Origin: Terracoccus sp. 273MFTsu3.1
GTDB lineage: Bacteria; Actinomycetota; Actinomycetes; Actinomycetales; Dermatophilaceae
Reading direction: 5' to 3'
NCBI RefSeq assembly: GCF_000383675.1
Contig: NZ_KB911823.1
Span: 311,095-375,094 of the forward strand
Length of the DNA stretch: 64,000 nt
The position numbers and the translations under genes are program-made. Below the pieces are notes generated by a model. That model was not told the DNA's origin, did no database searches, and saw nothing but the letters and a program-made list of their open reading frames with translations. Of this stretch, positions 55,641 through 63,631 are shown one piece after another. Position 1 is the first letter of the stretch; the number at the start of each line of letters is the position of its first letter.

Positions 55641-56225
55641 TCAGGCCAGTCGCCGGGCCTGGCGGCGCGCGTTGAGCTCGTCGTCGGGGTGGTCGGCCGG
55701 TGCATCGTCGTCGGCCCGCTCGCTCGGCAGCAGGGCGAGCTCGCCCTCGACCTCGCGCCACACCCGACCGACGGCGATGCCGAAGACCCCCTGGCCGCCC
55801 TGGACGAGGTCGATGACCTCGTCGGCGGACGTGCACTCGTAGACCGAGGCACCGTCGCTCATCAGGGTGATCTGGGCGAGGTCCTCGACGCCGCGCTCGC
55901 GGAGGTAGCTGATGGCGACGCGGATCTGCTGGAGCGACACACCGGTGTCGAGCAGGCGCTTGACGACCTTGAGCACGAGGATGTCGCGGAAGCCGTAGAG
56001 GCGCTGGGTGCCGGAGCCGGTGGCGCTGCGGACCGACGGCTCGACGAGACCCGTGCGGGCCCAGTAGTCGAGCTGTCGGTAGGTGATGCCGGCGGCCTTG
56101 CAGGCGGTCGGACCGCGGTAGCCGGTGTCCTCGGACAGCTCGGGCAGGTCGTCGGTGAACAGCAGGCCCTGGGACCCGGCGGGCATGACCCGACCGGCGT
56201 CGTGCGCGTCCTCGATGGCGGCCAT
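55641..56225 (-). CDS. MerR family regulator, Rv1830 (ResR/McdR)-like
   Basis: 194 aa. The MerR winged helix covers about residues 35-110 (TACKAAGITYRQLDYWARTGLV, RLYGFRDILVLKVVKRLLDTGVSLQQIR in parts), and GVFGIAVGRVWREVEGELALLP closes the C-terminal part. By synteny it corresponds to M. tuberculosis Rv1830, a regulator of growth and cell division linked to antibiotic tolerance. The ATG at 56225 has a strong GGAGGAGG site; a possible upstream ATG (56282) has none. A good promoter and a MerR-type inverted repeat lie upstream. Confidence 0.85.
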   Translation of the reverse strand: MAAIEDAHDAGRVMPAGSQGLLFTDDLPELSEDTGYRGPTACKAAGITYRQLDYWARTGLVEPSVRSATGSGTQRLYGFRDILVLKVVKRLLDTGVSLQQIRVAISYLRERGVEDLAQITLMSDGASVYECTSADEVIDLVQGGQGVFGIAVGRVWREVEGELALLPSERADDDAPADHPDDELNARRQARRLA

Positions 56226-56312
56226 GCCGTCCTCCTCCTGCTCAGGCTGCGGGCCGCGGTGGTGCGTGCGCGCAGACGACATCCGGATAACTACAGTCAC
56301 GTCGTTCTCCTG

Positions 56313-56341
56313 ACGGTAGGCCGCGACCCCCGTTCGGTCAA
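56313..56341 (-). promoter_or_regulatory. Promoter of the ResR-like gene
   Basis: On the minus strand TTGACC (56336-56341), 17 bases, TACCGT (56313-56318) fit the housekeeping consensus. The leader would be about 80 bases. Confidence 0.55.
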
Positions 56342-56384
56342 TCACCACGGGCCCGAGTCGACGGCGTGTCGAGGCGTCGGAGAA

Positions 56385-56413
56385 ACCTTCAGGTACTACG
56401 TGAACGTGAAGGT
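56385..56413. promoter_or_regulatory. MerR-type inverted repeat between DUF151 gene and ResR-like gene
   Basis: ACCTTCA (56385-56391) and TGAAGGT (56407-56413) are perfect seven-base arms 15 bases apart, typical of MerR operators. It lies about 45 bases upstream of the -35 box of the ResR-like gene, next to the DUF151 stop. Confidence 0.5.
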
Positions 56414-56426
56414 ATGGCGGGTCCGG

Positions 56427-56945
56427 TCAGTCCGGGCGGTCCGGCACGTCAGGACGGTCACCCGGTTCGGCCTCGGGCGCCGGGCCCTCGAAGTCCTCGG
56501 CGGACACGTGGTCGAGGAACTCCTTGAAGCGCTCGACCTCGTCGTCCTCCTCGGAGGAGACGACGATGGCCGCCTCGTCGAGGATGCCCGGCTCGACGAG
56601 CACCTTGGCGCCCGTGCGCAGGGCGAGGGCGATGGCGTCGCTGGCTCGCGAGCTCACCTCGGCCTTGCCGTCGATGATGAGTGCCGCGTGGAAGACGGAG
56701 TCCTTGAGGGCGACGATCCGCACCTCCGTCAGCTCGTGACCGAGGACCGAGAGGAGGTCGCGCATCAGGTCGTGGGTCAGTGGCCGCGGGGGCACGACAC
56801 CCTGCTGGGCGTAGGTGATCGCAGCAGCCTCGGCCGCGCCGATCCAGATCGGCAGGTAGCGCCCGCCGTCCCGCTCACGCAGCAGGACGATCGGCTGGTT
56901 CGTGGGCATCTCGACGCGGACGCCCAGGACATCGACCTCTCTCAC
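56427..56945 (-). CDS. Bifunctional nuclease family protein (DUF151), Rv1829-like
   Basis: 172 aa. MREVDVLGVRVEMPTNQPIVLL, LPIWIGAAEAAAI and AEVSSRASDAIALALRTG identify DUF151, reported as a nuclease acting on DNA and RNA in some plants and bacteria; its bacterial role is unclear. The tail is acidic and Pro-rich. The GTG at 56945 has TACGGT (56952-56957) six bases upstream, so it may be leaderless although ftsR is just upstream. Synteny with Rv1829 is exact. Confidence 0.88.
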   Translation of the reverse strand: MREVDVLGVRVEMPTNQPIVLLRERDGGRYLPIWIGAAEAAAITYAQQGVVPPRPLTHDLMRDLLSVLGHELTEVRIVALKDSVFHAALIIDGKAEVSSRASDAIALALRTGAKVLVEPGILDEAAIVVSSEEDDEVERFKEFLDHVSAEDFEGPAPEAEPGDRPDVPDRPD

Positions 56946-56986
56946 TCCTCCACCGTACCCCGGCGCGTGGACGGTGGGGACGGGCC

Positions 56987-57712
56987 TCAGCGAGACAGGC
57001 CCGCGCGGACCAGCGCGACGTGCAACGCGATGCAGGCAGAGGCGATCTCGCCCGCCCGCTCCTCCCTCGTGCCGCTCCCGGAACGCGTCGCCAGGACCTG
57101 CTCGACGAGGCCGATCTCGCGGTCGGCGGCGGTGCGGAACGGACGCAGGTGACGGGGCTCGAGTCCGTGTCCGGCGAGGGTCCGGGCTGCGGCGGCGACC
57201 GCCAGCGCGTCGTGGCCGAAGTGGCCCTTCTCGTCGGGCTGGAGCAGACCGTACGTCTCGAGGGCGAGCATCGTGTCGCGGTCGATGCCGGTCGCCTCAC
57301 GCAGCTCCGGGCCCGTGAGCCACACGTCTCGTCGAGCCACCAGGTCGTGCGGTGCCGGGACCTCGGGGTCGGCCGACGGCGCGGGCGGCCGGGGCCTGCC
57401 ACCCGCCTCGCCTCCGGGGTCCGACAGACCACGATCGAGCGCGTCGAGCGCCTCCCGGATCACCTTCAGCGGCCAGTAGCGGTCCCGCTGCGCGGTCAGG
57501 ATGTAGTGCAGCCGACGCACGTCGTCGTCGGTGTAGGTGCGGTAGCCCGAGGCGGTGCGGTGCGGGGTCACGAGGCCCTCGGCCTCGAGGAAGCGGATCT
57601 TCGACGCGGTGACGTCGGGGAAGTCCTCGGAGAGGGCCGCGAGCACCTTGCCGATCGTCAGACGGCGAGGTGCCGGCGCTCCCCCGTCGCCGGCCACCGT
57701 GGCTGCGGTCAT
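56987..57712 (-). CDS. ftsR: MerR family regulator FtsR, Rv1828-like
   Basis: 241 aa. The N-terminal MerR domain (TIGKVLAALSEDFPDVTASKIRFLEAEGLVTPHRTASGYRTY, in parts) matches FtsR, which in corynebacteria activates ftsZ and in mycobacteria is Rv1828. A Pro/Gly-rich linker (about 97-125) separates a helical C-terminal domain likely to sense a ligand. Overlaps garA by four bases (ATGA), so garA-ftsR is one transcript. Confidence 0.88.
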   Translation of the reverse strand: MTAATVAGDGGAPAPRRLTIGKVLAALSEDFPDVTASKIRFLEAEGLVTPHRTASGYRTYTDDDVRRLHYILTAQRDRYWPLKVIREALDALDRGLSDPGGEAGGRPRPPAPSADPEVPAPHDLVARRDVWLTGPELREATGIDRDTMLALETYGLLQPDEKGHFGHDALAVAAAARTLAGHGLEPRHLRPFRTAADREIGLVEQVLATRSGSGTREERAGEIASACIALHVALVRAGLSR

Positions 57713-58179
57713 GCGGGTGATTGCTGGGGCGCTCCGGACGAGTAGTAGACGAGGCGGAACTTGCCGATCTGGACCTCGTCACCCTGGTGCAGGGGCGCCT
57801 CGTCGATCCGCTCGCGGTTGACGTAGGTGCCGTTGAGGGAGCCCGCGTCGCGCACGACGTAGCCGCCACCCTGCGAGACGAAAGCCGCGTGCTTGCGCGA
57901 CACGGTGACGTCGTCGAGGAAGATGTCGGAGTCGGGGTGGCGGCCGGCGGCCACCTCCTGGTCGTCGAGCAGGAAGCGGGCACCCGTGTTGGGACCGCGG
58001 AGCACGACGAGCAGGGCGGTCCCGGGTCGCAGGGCCTCGATGGTGGCCTGGTCCTCGGCCGTGAGGCCCCGGGCGTCGACGGTGTCGACGTGGTCGCTGT
58101 CCAGCGACGGCACGCCTTGGAACCGCATGGTGCGGGGTTCGACGTTCATGTCGTCGGGGTCGGGCAGGTCGCTCGACAT
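57709..58179 (-). CDS. garA: FHA-domain protein GarA/OdhI-like
   Basis: 156 aa. The FHA domain (about 68-145) keeps GRHPDSDIFLDDVTVSRKHAAF and SLNGTYVNRERID, which bind phosphothreonine; GDEVQIGKFRLV closes the fold. GarA/OdhI inhibits 2-oxoglutarate dehydrogenase and tunes glutamate enzymes unless phosphorylated by PknB/PknG on an N-terminal ETT motif. That ETT motif is not visible here, so control may differ. The ATG at 58179 follows GGAGG; TAGAGT at 58220-58225 is the likely -10. Confidence 0.9.
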   Translation of the reverse strand: MSSDLPDPDDMNVEPRTMRFQGVPSLDSDHVDTVDARGLTAEDQATIEALRPGTALLVVLRGPNTGARFLLDDQEVAAGRHPDSDIFLDDVTVSRKHAAFVSQGGGYVVRDAGSLNGTYVNRERIDEAPLHQGDEVQIGKFRLVYYSSGAPQQSPA

Positions 58180-58219
58180 GCGGTCCTCCTCTGTGGTGCG
58201 GGCGGATTCGGGTCCATCC

Positions 58220-58225
58220 ACTCTA
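58220..58225 (-). promoter_or_regulatory. -10 box of garA-ftsR
   Basis: TAGAGT on the minus strand, giving a leader of about 34 bases with the GGAGG site. The -35 is weak. Confidence 0.35.
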
Positions 58226-58284
58226 GTTGACCCGGGCGGGTCGGAGCCTGCCCGGCAACACGGTGGACAGGGTGGCGCGGGGCG

Positions 58285-58674
58285 TCAGGACAGCGACGCG
58301 GTGTAGGTCGCGGCGTCCATGAGCCCCTCGACGGCAGAGGCGTCGGCCAGGCGCAGCTCGAACATCCAGCCCTCACCGTAGGGGTCGGAGTTGATCAGCT
58401 CGGGTGAGGCGTCCAGGGCGGCGTTGGTGGCCGTCACCTCGCCCTCGAGGGGGGCGTAGACGTCGCTGACCGACTTCGTCGACTCGACCTCGCCGCACGA
58501 GTCCCCGGGCGTCACGGTGTCGCCGACGGCCGGCAGGGACACGTAGACGACGTCGCCGAGCGCGTCCTGGGCGAAGGACGTGATGCCGATGCGGACCACT
58601 CCGTCGTCGCCGACGCGGACCCACTCGTGGTCGCTGGTGTAGCGCAGGTCGGAGGGGTAGTCCAGGTCGCTCAT
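58285..58674 (-). CDS. gcvH: Glycine cleavage system H protein
   Basis: 129 aa. The lipoyl-lysine motif ESTKSVSDVYAP is intact, with SDHEWVR near the N-terminus and EGWMFEL near the end. GcvH shuttles the aminomethyl group from GcvP to GcvT. AAGGAG precedes the ATG. In the same order as Rv1826-garA-ftsR of mycobacteria. The 187-base leader contains a box resembling part of the glycine aptamer. Confidence 0.96.
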   Translation of the reverse strand: MSDLDYPSDLRYTSDHEWVRVGDDGVVRIGITSFAQDALGDVVYVSLPAVGDTVTPGDSCGEVESTKSVSDVYAPLEGEVTATNAALDASPELINSDPYGEGWMFELRLADASAVEGLMDAATYTASLS

Positions 58675-58861
58675 GTCGCTCCTTCGTCAGTGGACGGCCC
58701 CGGTCGGGGTCGTGGTGGATGCGCGTGCTGCTGGGCGCTGGTGTCGCCGGCGATGCGGTGGCACCTGAGAGGATGCCATGCCCGCGCGACGAGCGCAGGA
58801 AGTGGGCCTCGCCGAGTGCCACACCGGCTGGTCACGAGTCGCCGCCGGCAGCCCGGTGCCG
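58675..58861 (-). other. gcvH leader with partial glycine-aptamer-like box
   Basis: On the minus strand CCTCTCAGGTGCC (within 58760-58777) matches the conserved CCTCTCAGG block of the gcvP riboswitch, but the GCCGAAGG block is missing. It may be a degenerate aptamer or chance; the surrounding bases can form a GGCATC/GGTGCC hairpin. Confidence 0.3.
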
Positions 58862-59932
58862 TCACTCGACGGGCTTCGCGTGGGTCATCTCGGTGGGTCG
58901 GTGCAGCGAGGTGATCTCGACGAGGCTCGACTCGGTGACGCTGGCCTCCGCGCCCTTCTGCCGCACGGACTCGACGATGCCGCCGGGGATCGTCATCGCC
59001 GACGAGAGGGTCTTCGAGTCGCCGATCACCTTGATCACGAGAGGGCGAGTCACCTGAACCCCGTCGACGAGGATCTCGCCGCCCCGGTCGCCGACGAACG
59101 ACGAGGCGACGACGCGGACACCGCCGACGTCGATCGACTCGGCGCCGGCGTCCCGGAGCTCCTGGATGATGTCGAGGACGATCGGTCCCGTCACGGCATT
59201 GGTCGGGTCCGTGATGCGCAGCGTGATGCCGGGACCCTTGGCCGCGAGGGTGCCGGCCAGGATGCCGAGGGTGTCGACGCGCTTCTGAGCCTGCTCGAGG
59301 GCCTCGGCCGCCGTGCCCGTGCCGTTCTTGAGCCGGTCACGGGTGGACTCGAGCTCGCGCACCTGCTGGTCGAGGCGGGACGAGCGCAGCGAGATGTCGT
59401 CGAGGACCCGGACGAGATCGGTCTGGCTCAGCTCATCGAGTCCGCGCTGGTTGGTCAGCTGCACCTGGGCCGCGATGCCGGCACCGAGGAGCACGGCGAG
59501 CAGGGCCGCCAGCAGGTTGGCCCGGGTGGCGCGCGGTCGGCTCATCTTGAGCAGGCGGGTCCAGGCGGCCTGCCCCTCGACCGGCACCCGGCTCGTCCCG
59601 TTCTCGGGCGCGCCGGACCCCGTCGTCTCGGGTGTCGTCTCGGGTGTGGTCTGGGGCGACGGAGCCTCGGGCGGCGGCGCGTCGGACGACCGTGACTCTC
59701 CGGCCTCGGAGTCGAGCACCGGAGCCGAAGCCACGGCGGGCGACTCGAGCGCGGGCTCGATCGCGGGCTCGGTCGGCTTCTCGGTCGGCTTCTCAGAAGT
59801 CGACTCGGGAACCGGATCGGTCGGGGTCTCGGGCGCCGGCTCGATCTCGGGGGCCTCCCCCTGTGCGCCGACGAGCGCCTCCGGCCGGTCGACGGGAGGG
59901 GGTGCGGGACGACCCTTCTTGCGCTTGCCCAT
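58862..59932 (-). CDS. DUF881 family membrane protein (second of pair)
   Basis: 356 aa. A disordered Pro/Thr/Glu/Ser-rich cytoplasmic segment (about 1-120) precedes one membrane helix (LLAALLAVLLGAGIAAQVQL), a coiled coil and an extracytoplasmic DUF881 domain (GPGITLRITDP, ELRDAGAESIDVGGVRVV). Corresponds to Rv1823 or Rv1825 of mycobacteria; function unknown, probably in the cell envelope. The ATG at 59932 lies two bases after the sbp stop. Confidence 0.85.
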   Translation of the reverse strand: MGKRKKGRPAPPPVDRPEALVGAQGEAPEIEPAPETPTDPVPESTSEKPTEKPTEPAIEPALESPAVASAPVLDSEAGESRSSDAPPPEAPSPQTTPETTPETTGSGAPENGTSRVPVEGQAAWTRLLKMSRPRATRANLLAALLAVLLGAGIAAQVQLTNQRGLDELSQTDLVRVLDDISLRSSRLDQQVRELESTRDRLKNGTGTAAEALEQAQKRVDTLGILAGTLAAKGPGITLRITDPTNAVTGPIVLDIIQELRDAGAESIDVGGVRVVASSFVGDRGGEILVDGVQVTRPLVIKVIGDSKTLSSAMTIPGGIVESVRQKGAEASVTESSLVEITSLHRPTEMTHAKPVE

Positions 59933-59934
59933 GC

Positions 59935-60267
59935 TCAGGCCTTGAACAGGTGCCGGCGGATCGAGGCCACGTTGGAGAAGATCCGCACGCCGAGGACGAC
60001 GACGACACCGGTCGAGAGCTGCGAGCCGACGCCGAGCTGGTCCCCGAGGAAGACGATGAACGCGGCGACGACGACGTTGGACAGGAACGAGACGACGAAG
60101 ACCTTGTCGTTGAAGATGCCGTCGAGGATCGCGCGGATGGCGCCGAAGACCGCGTCGAGGGCGGCGATGACCGCGATCGGCAGGTAGGGCTGGAGCCACA
60201 CCGGCACCGACGGATCGAGGAAGAGCCCCACCGCGAGTCCGGCCAGAAGGCCGAGAACTGGGATCAC
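59935..60267 (-). CDS. sbp: Small basic protein (DUF1290)
   Basis: 110 aa with three predicted membrane helices. FLDPSVPVWLQPYLPIAVIAALDAVFGAIRA and FNDKVFVVSFLSNVVVAAFIVFLGDQLGVGS (in parts) match the Sbp/DUF1290 family, found next to ftsZ in Bacillus and between two DUF881 genes in actinobacteria. Function unknown. GTG start overlapping the previous gene by four bases. Confidence 0.92.
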   Translation of the reverse strand: MIPVLGLLAGLAVGLFLDPSVPVWLQPYLPIAVIAALDAVFGAIRAILDGIFNDKVFVVSFLSNVVVAAFIVFLGDQLGVGSQLSTGVVVVLGVRIFSNVASIRRHLFKA

Positions 60268-61313
60268 GAAGGGGTCTCCTCACTGGTCGGTGACGCCGGG
60301 CTGCCGGTGCCGGAGTCGGTGGTGCCGCTCGGGGTGTCCGAGGGCGAGCGCGTCGTCGACGCGCCGGTGCCGGTGGGGGCCACCCCCGCACCCGCGCTCC
60401 GCTTCGGGGTGGTCGTGCCCTGCTGCAGCGTCGTGGTGCCCGGCGCGGTCGAGCCTACGGGCGGACCGACGGGTTCGGCGACCTCGAGCCGCACGGCCGA
60501 GTCGCCGGGCACGGTCAGGGAGTCGCTCCCGGCCATGATCGAGCGGATCTTGTACTCGTCGGTCAGCTGCGAGAGGTAGAGCCCCGCGAACGAGGGTTCG
60601 AAGAGCTGCTGCATGCCCTGGGAGTCGCCGAGGGCGGTGATGACGTAGGGCCGTGACAGCGGTCGGAAGTCGACGATGATCGCCTGCCCCGCGAACCGGA
60701 TGGCCGCGGTGGAGCTGAGCCGGTGCCCGTTGATCGAGATGGCCTCGGCGCCGGCCCCCCAGAGGCCGTTGACGATGATCTGCAGGTCGCCGGAGGTCAC
60801 CCGGCCCTCCTGGAACCCGCTGCTCGGGCGGTTCCCTGCGTCGGCTCCGGCGTCCGTCGAGGCTGCGTCGTCGAGGGTCAGCGTGAGGCCGGGCCCGGTG
60901 AGGGGCACGGCGCCGGCCTGGACCTCGAGGTCCTTGATGGTGCTCGTGAGGTCGGTGCCGCCAGACTGCTGGAGGGCGAGGGCCTCGTAGTCACGCACCT
61001 GCTTGCCGAGGGCGGCCACCTTGGCCTCCTGGTCGGTCCCGTGCTTCTGCAGCGCCTCGATGCGCGTGACGAGCTCCTTCTTCACGGCCGCGGCAGCGGT
61101 CGGCTTCGGCCGGAGCGACTGCGCCGCCACGGCGAAGAGGAAGCCGGTGAGGATGGCCAGGACGACGACGAGGACGGTGCGCGTCGAGGTGGCTCCGGGC
61201 AGCCCGGCCGCGACCCGTCGGTCGGCGGCCTCCTGGTAACCCGCGTCGAGCGGCCGCTCCATCATCGTGGTCAGCAGCGTCATCGACTCGTCCGGACGTC
61301 GCTCGGGGCTCAT
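60264..61313 (-). CDS. DUF881 family membrane protein (first of pair)
   Basis: 349 aa. A cytoplasmic N-terminus (about 45 residues), one membrane helix (TVLVVVLAILTGFLFAVAAQ), a coiled coil (ELVTRIEALQKHGTDQEAKVAAL), the DUF881 domain (GPGLTLTLDD, GLWGAGAEAISINGHRL, FRPLSRPYVITALGD) and a Thr/Ser/Pro-rich tail. Envelope function is inferred. Overlaps pgsA and sbp by four bases each, so pgsA-DUF881-sbp-DUF881 is one coupled operon. Confidence 0.87.
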   Translation of the reverse strand: MSPERRPDESMTLLTTMMERPLDAGYQEAADRRVAAGLPGATSTRTVLVVVLAILTGFLFAVAAQSLRPKPTAAAAVKKELVTRIEALQKHGTDQEAKVAALGKQVRDYEALALQQSGGTDLTSTIKDLEVQAGAVPLTGPGLTLTLDDAASTDAGADAGNRPSSGFQEGRVTSGDLQIIVNGLWGAGAEAISINGHRLSSTAAIRFAGQAIIVDFRPLSRPYVITALGDSQGMQQLFEPSFAGLYLSQLTDEYKIRSIMAGSDSLTVPGDSAVRLEVAEPVGPPVGSTAPGTTTLQQGTTTPKRSAGAGVAPTGTGASTTRSPSDTPSGTTDSGTGSPASPTSEETPS

Positions 61314-61918
61314 GGGGTCACCACCCGAGGACGCTGCGCAAGCACGAGGCGCGCGTGGACGGCATATAGCACGGCGGCGAGCCAGTAGAGGACGACGCCC
61401 CACCACGCGAAGCCCCAGCCGATGGGGCGGGCGAGGTCGCCGAGCCAGTCGTCCCGGTGCGCGAGGAGCAGCAGGGGGAAGGCGTAGAGCAGGTTGAACG
61501 TGGCGGCCTTGCCGACGAAGTGAACGGGCAGGCCGAGCTGTCCCTTGGTGCGCAGGTAGAGCAGCATCAGGGCCATGACGACCTCGCGGGCAAGGAGCAC
61601 GACGACGAGCCAGACCGGGATGATCTCGCGCCACATGAGCCCGACCAGGGTCGTGAGGATGTAGAGCCGGTCGGCGATGGGGTCGAGGAACTGGCCGAGG
61701 CGGCTCTCCATGTTGAACCGGCGGGCGATCTTGCCGTCGAGGTAGTCGGTGACGCCCGAGAAGAGCAGCAGCAGGAAGGCCAGGCCGTCTCGCTCCGAGA
61801 CGATCGCCCAGAGGAAGACCGGCACGCCGAGAAGCCGGAGCACCGACAGCACGTTGGGGATCGTCAGCAGGCGCTCCGTCACGACGTGCTCGCGCTCCCC
61901 CGCTCTCTCGACCTCCAC
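61310..61918 (-). CDS. pgsA: CDP-alcohol phosphatidyltransferase (PgsA-like)
   Basis: 202 aa with about five membrane helices. The signature D(x)2DG(x)2AR(x)8G(x)3D(x)3D is complete: DYLDGKIAR, then GQFLDPIAD. It corresponds to PgsA2 (Rv1822) and likely makes phosphatidylglycerophosphate or cardiolipin. The GTG at 61918 has TAGGCT (61926-61931) seven bases upstream, fitting a leaderless start; an internal GTG at 61882 is possible. First gene of the pgsA-DUF881-sbp-DUF881 operon. Confidence 0.9.
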   Translation of the reverse strand: MEVERAGEREHVVTERLLTIPNVLSVLRLLGVPVFLWAIVSERDGLAFLLLLFSGVTDYLDGKIARRFNMESRLGQFLDPIADRLYILTTLVGLMWREIIPVWLVVVLLAREVVMALMLLYLRTKGQLGLPVHFVGKAATFNLLYAFPLLLLAHRDDWLGDLARPIGWGFAWWGVVLYWLAAVLYAVHARLVLAQRPRVVTP

Positions 61919-62076
61919 GGCGGCAAGCCTAACGGGCGTCCGGAGTGGTCGAGATGCGTCCCCGGCATCGATCCGGACACGACCCGTCGGCGGGCGGGAG
62001 TGGAGTCCGTGAGGAGCACTCGATGCTCGATGGCGCAGGTGCGTGCTCGCCGATCCGCTCTGGCACACTCGGCCCC

Positions 62077-63501
62077 ATGCCCGGCGGACACTCGCACAGC
62101 CATGCCCACGGATCCTCTGCAGCGTCCGGCACCGTCGAGGTCAGCACGCTGGCGCGGTTCGGCCTCACCCTCCTGATCGCGCTCGCCGCCGCGGCCACGA
62201 TCTTCGGTCTCGTGCGCTACTGGCCGGCGGAGTCGCAGGCGGCCGACCGGGTGGGCACGTCCGACTTCGCGGCTCCCGGGGTGACCTTCCCCGTCGCCGA
62301 GGTCCAGCGGGTCCTCCCGGCCTGCGAGGGTGCCGAGGCCGGCACCGGGGCCGCCCCTGCCGCCGGGCAGGGGGGTGACGTCGTCGACGGGAGCCCGACC
62401 TGCGGCGCGATCACGGTGCAGCTCGAACAACCCACCGCGACCTCGGGCGACGTGCGTCCGGTCGTGTCCGTCTCGGTGCCCCCCGCGGTCTCCACGTCGG
62501 GCCTGCGCGACGGCGACACCGTCATGCTGCTGCGGACCCCGCCCCAGGACACCCAGCCCGAGACCTACTCCTTCCTCCAGGTGCAGCGCGGCGCTCCCCT
62601 GTCGCTCATGCTCGCGCTCTTCCTCCTCGTCGTGGCGGTCGTCGCGCGTTGGCGCGGGATCCTGGCCCTCGTCGGTCTCGTCTTCGGCGGCTTCGTCGTC
62701 GTCAAGTTCATGCTGCCGGCCCTGCTCGAGGGCCAGTCCGGGCTGCTCGTGGCCCTCATCGGCTCCTCGGCGATCATGTTCGTCGTCCTCTACCTCGCCC
62801 ACGGGCTCTCGGTGCGGACGAGCACGGCCCTCGCCGGCACGCTCTTCGGCGTCGCGATCATTGCGGGTCTGGGTCTGCTCGCCGTCGACCTGGCACGCCT
62901 GAGCGGGGTCGCCAACGACGAGGGTGCCACCCTGGCCTCCTTCGTCACGACGATGAACCCGCGCGAGCTGCTGACGTGCGCGATCATCGTGGCCGGTCTG
63001 GGCGTCCTCAACGACGTGACGATCACCCAGTCCTCGGCCGTGTGGGAGCTGCGTGCGGCTGCCCCCTCGATGGGGCGACGGGCGCTCTTCCAGTCGGGCA
63101 TGCGCATCGGGCGCGACCACATCGCCTCGACCATCTACACGATCGTCTTCGCGTATGCCGGTGCCGCCCTCCCGGTGCTGCTCCTCCTCTTCCTCTACGA
63201 GCGCCCGGTGCTCGAGATGCTCCAGACGGAGTCGCTGTCGGAGGAGATCGTCCGCACGCTCGCCAGCGCCATCGGTCTCGTGCTCGCCGTCCCCGTCACG
63301 ACGGCGGTCGCCGCGCTCACCGTCGGTGCAGCGCGTCCGCCGGCGCCGGCGGACGGCGACGGACGCAGCCCCGGTCAGCCGCGAGCCCTCGACGAGCCGG
63401 AGCAGCATGGCCCCACGGCAGCTGACCTCGTCCGAGCTGCCAGCGGGCCGCCGGCTCCGTTGACGCGGGCCGAGGCACGCTCGAGGATGTCCTCCTCCTG
63501 A
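62077..63501 (+). CDS. YibE/F family membrane protein
   Basis: 474 aa. A His-rich N-terminus (GGHSHSHAHG, possible metal binding) precedes one helix (about 22-45), an extracytoplasmic beta domain (to about 165) and seven or so helices. FGGFVVVKFMLPALLEGQ, YLAHGLSVRTSTALAGTL and GVLNDVTITQSSAVWELRAA match YibE/F. Function unknown. Divergent from pgsA; ATG at 62077 has no ribosome site and a weak CACACT box seven bases upstream. Confidence 0.88.
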   Translation: MPGGHSHSHAHGSSAASGTVEVSTLARFGLTLLIALAAAATIFGLVRYWPAESQAADRVGTSDFAAPGVTFPVAEVQRVLPACEGAEAGTGAAPAAGQGGDVVDGSPTCGAITVQLEQPTATSGDVRPVVSVSVPPAVSTSGLRDGDTVMLLRTPPQDTQPETYSFLQVQRGAPLSLMLALFLLVVAVVARWRGILALVGLVFGGFVVVKFMLPALLEGQSGLLVALIGSSAIMFVVLYLAHGLSVRTSTALAGTLFGVAIIAGLGLLAVDLARLSGVANDEGATLASFVTTMNPRELLTCAIIVAGLGVLNDVTITQSSAVWELRAAAPSMGRRALFQSGMRIGRDHIASTIYTIVFAYAGAALPVLLLLFLYERPVLEMLQTESLSEEIVRTLASAIGLVLAVPVTTAVAALTVGAARPPAPADGDGRSPGQPRALDEPEQHGPTAADLVRAASGPPAPLTRAEARSRMSSS

Positions 63502-63631
63502 CCGTTTCGTGCCGCCGGCGAGGGCCTGGCACCCTCCACGACGGGCATCAGCGCAGGTCAGCTCGGGCATCGCATCAGCCGACACTCGTGGGGCTTTCAA
63601 CCACTTCTCAGCAACCACTAGGCTGCCCGCC

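Noticed and set aside
56226-56282. Longer ResR-like protein from ATG 56282
   Set aside because: No ribosome site; a strong GGAGGAGG lies directly before ATG 56225.
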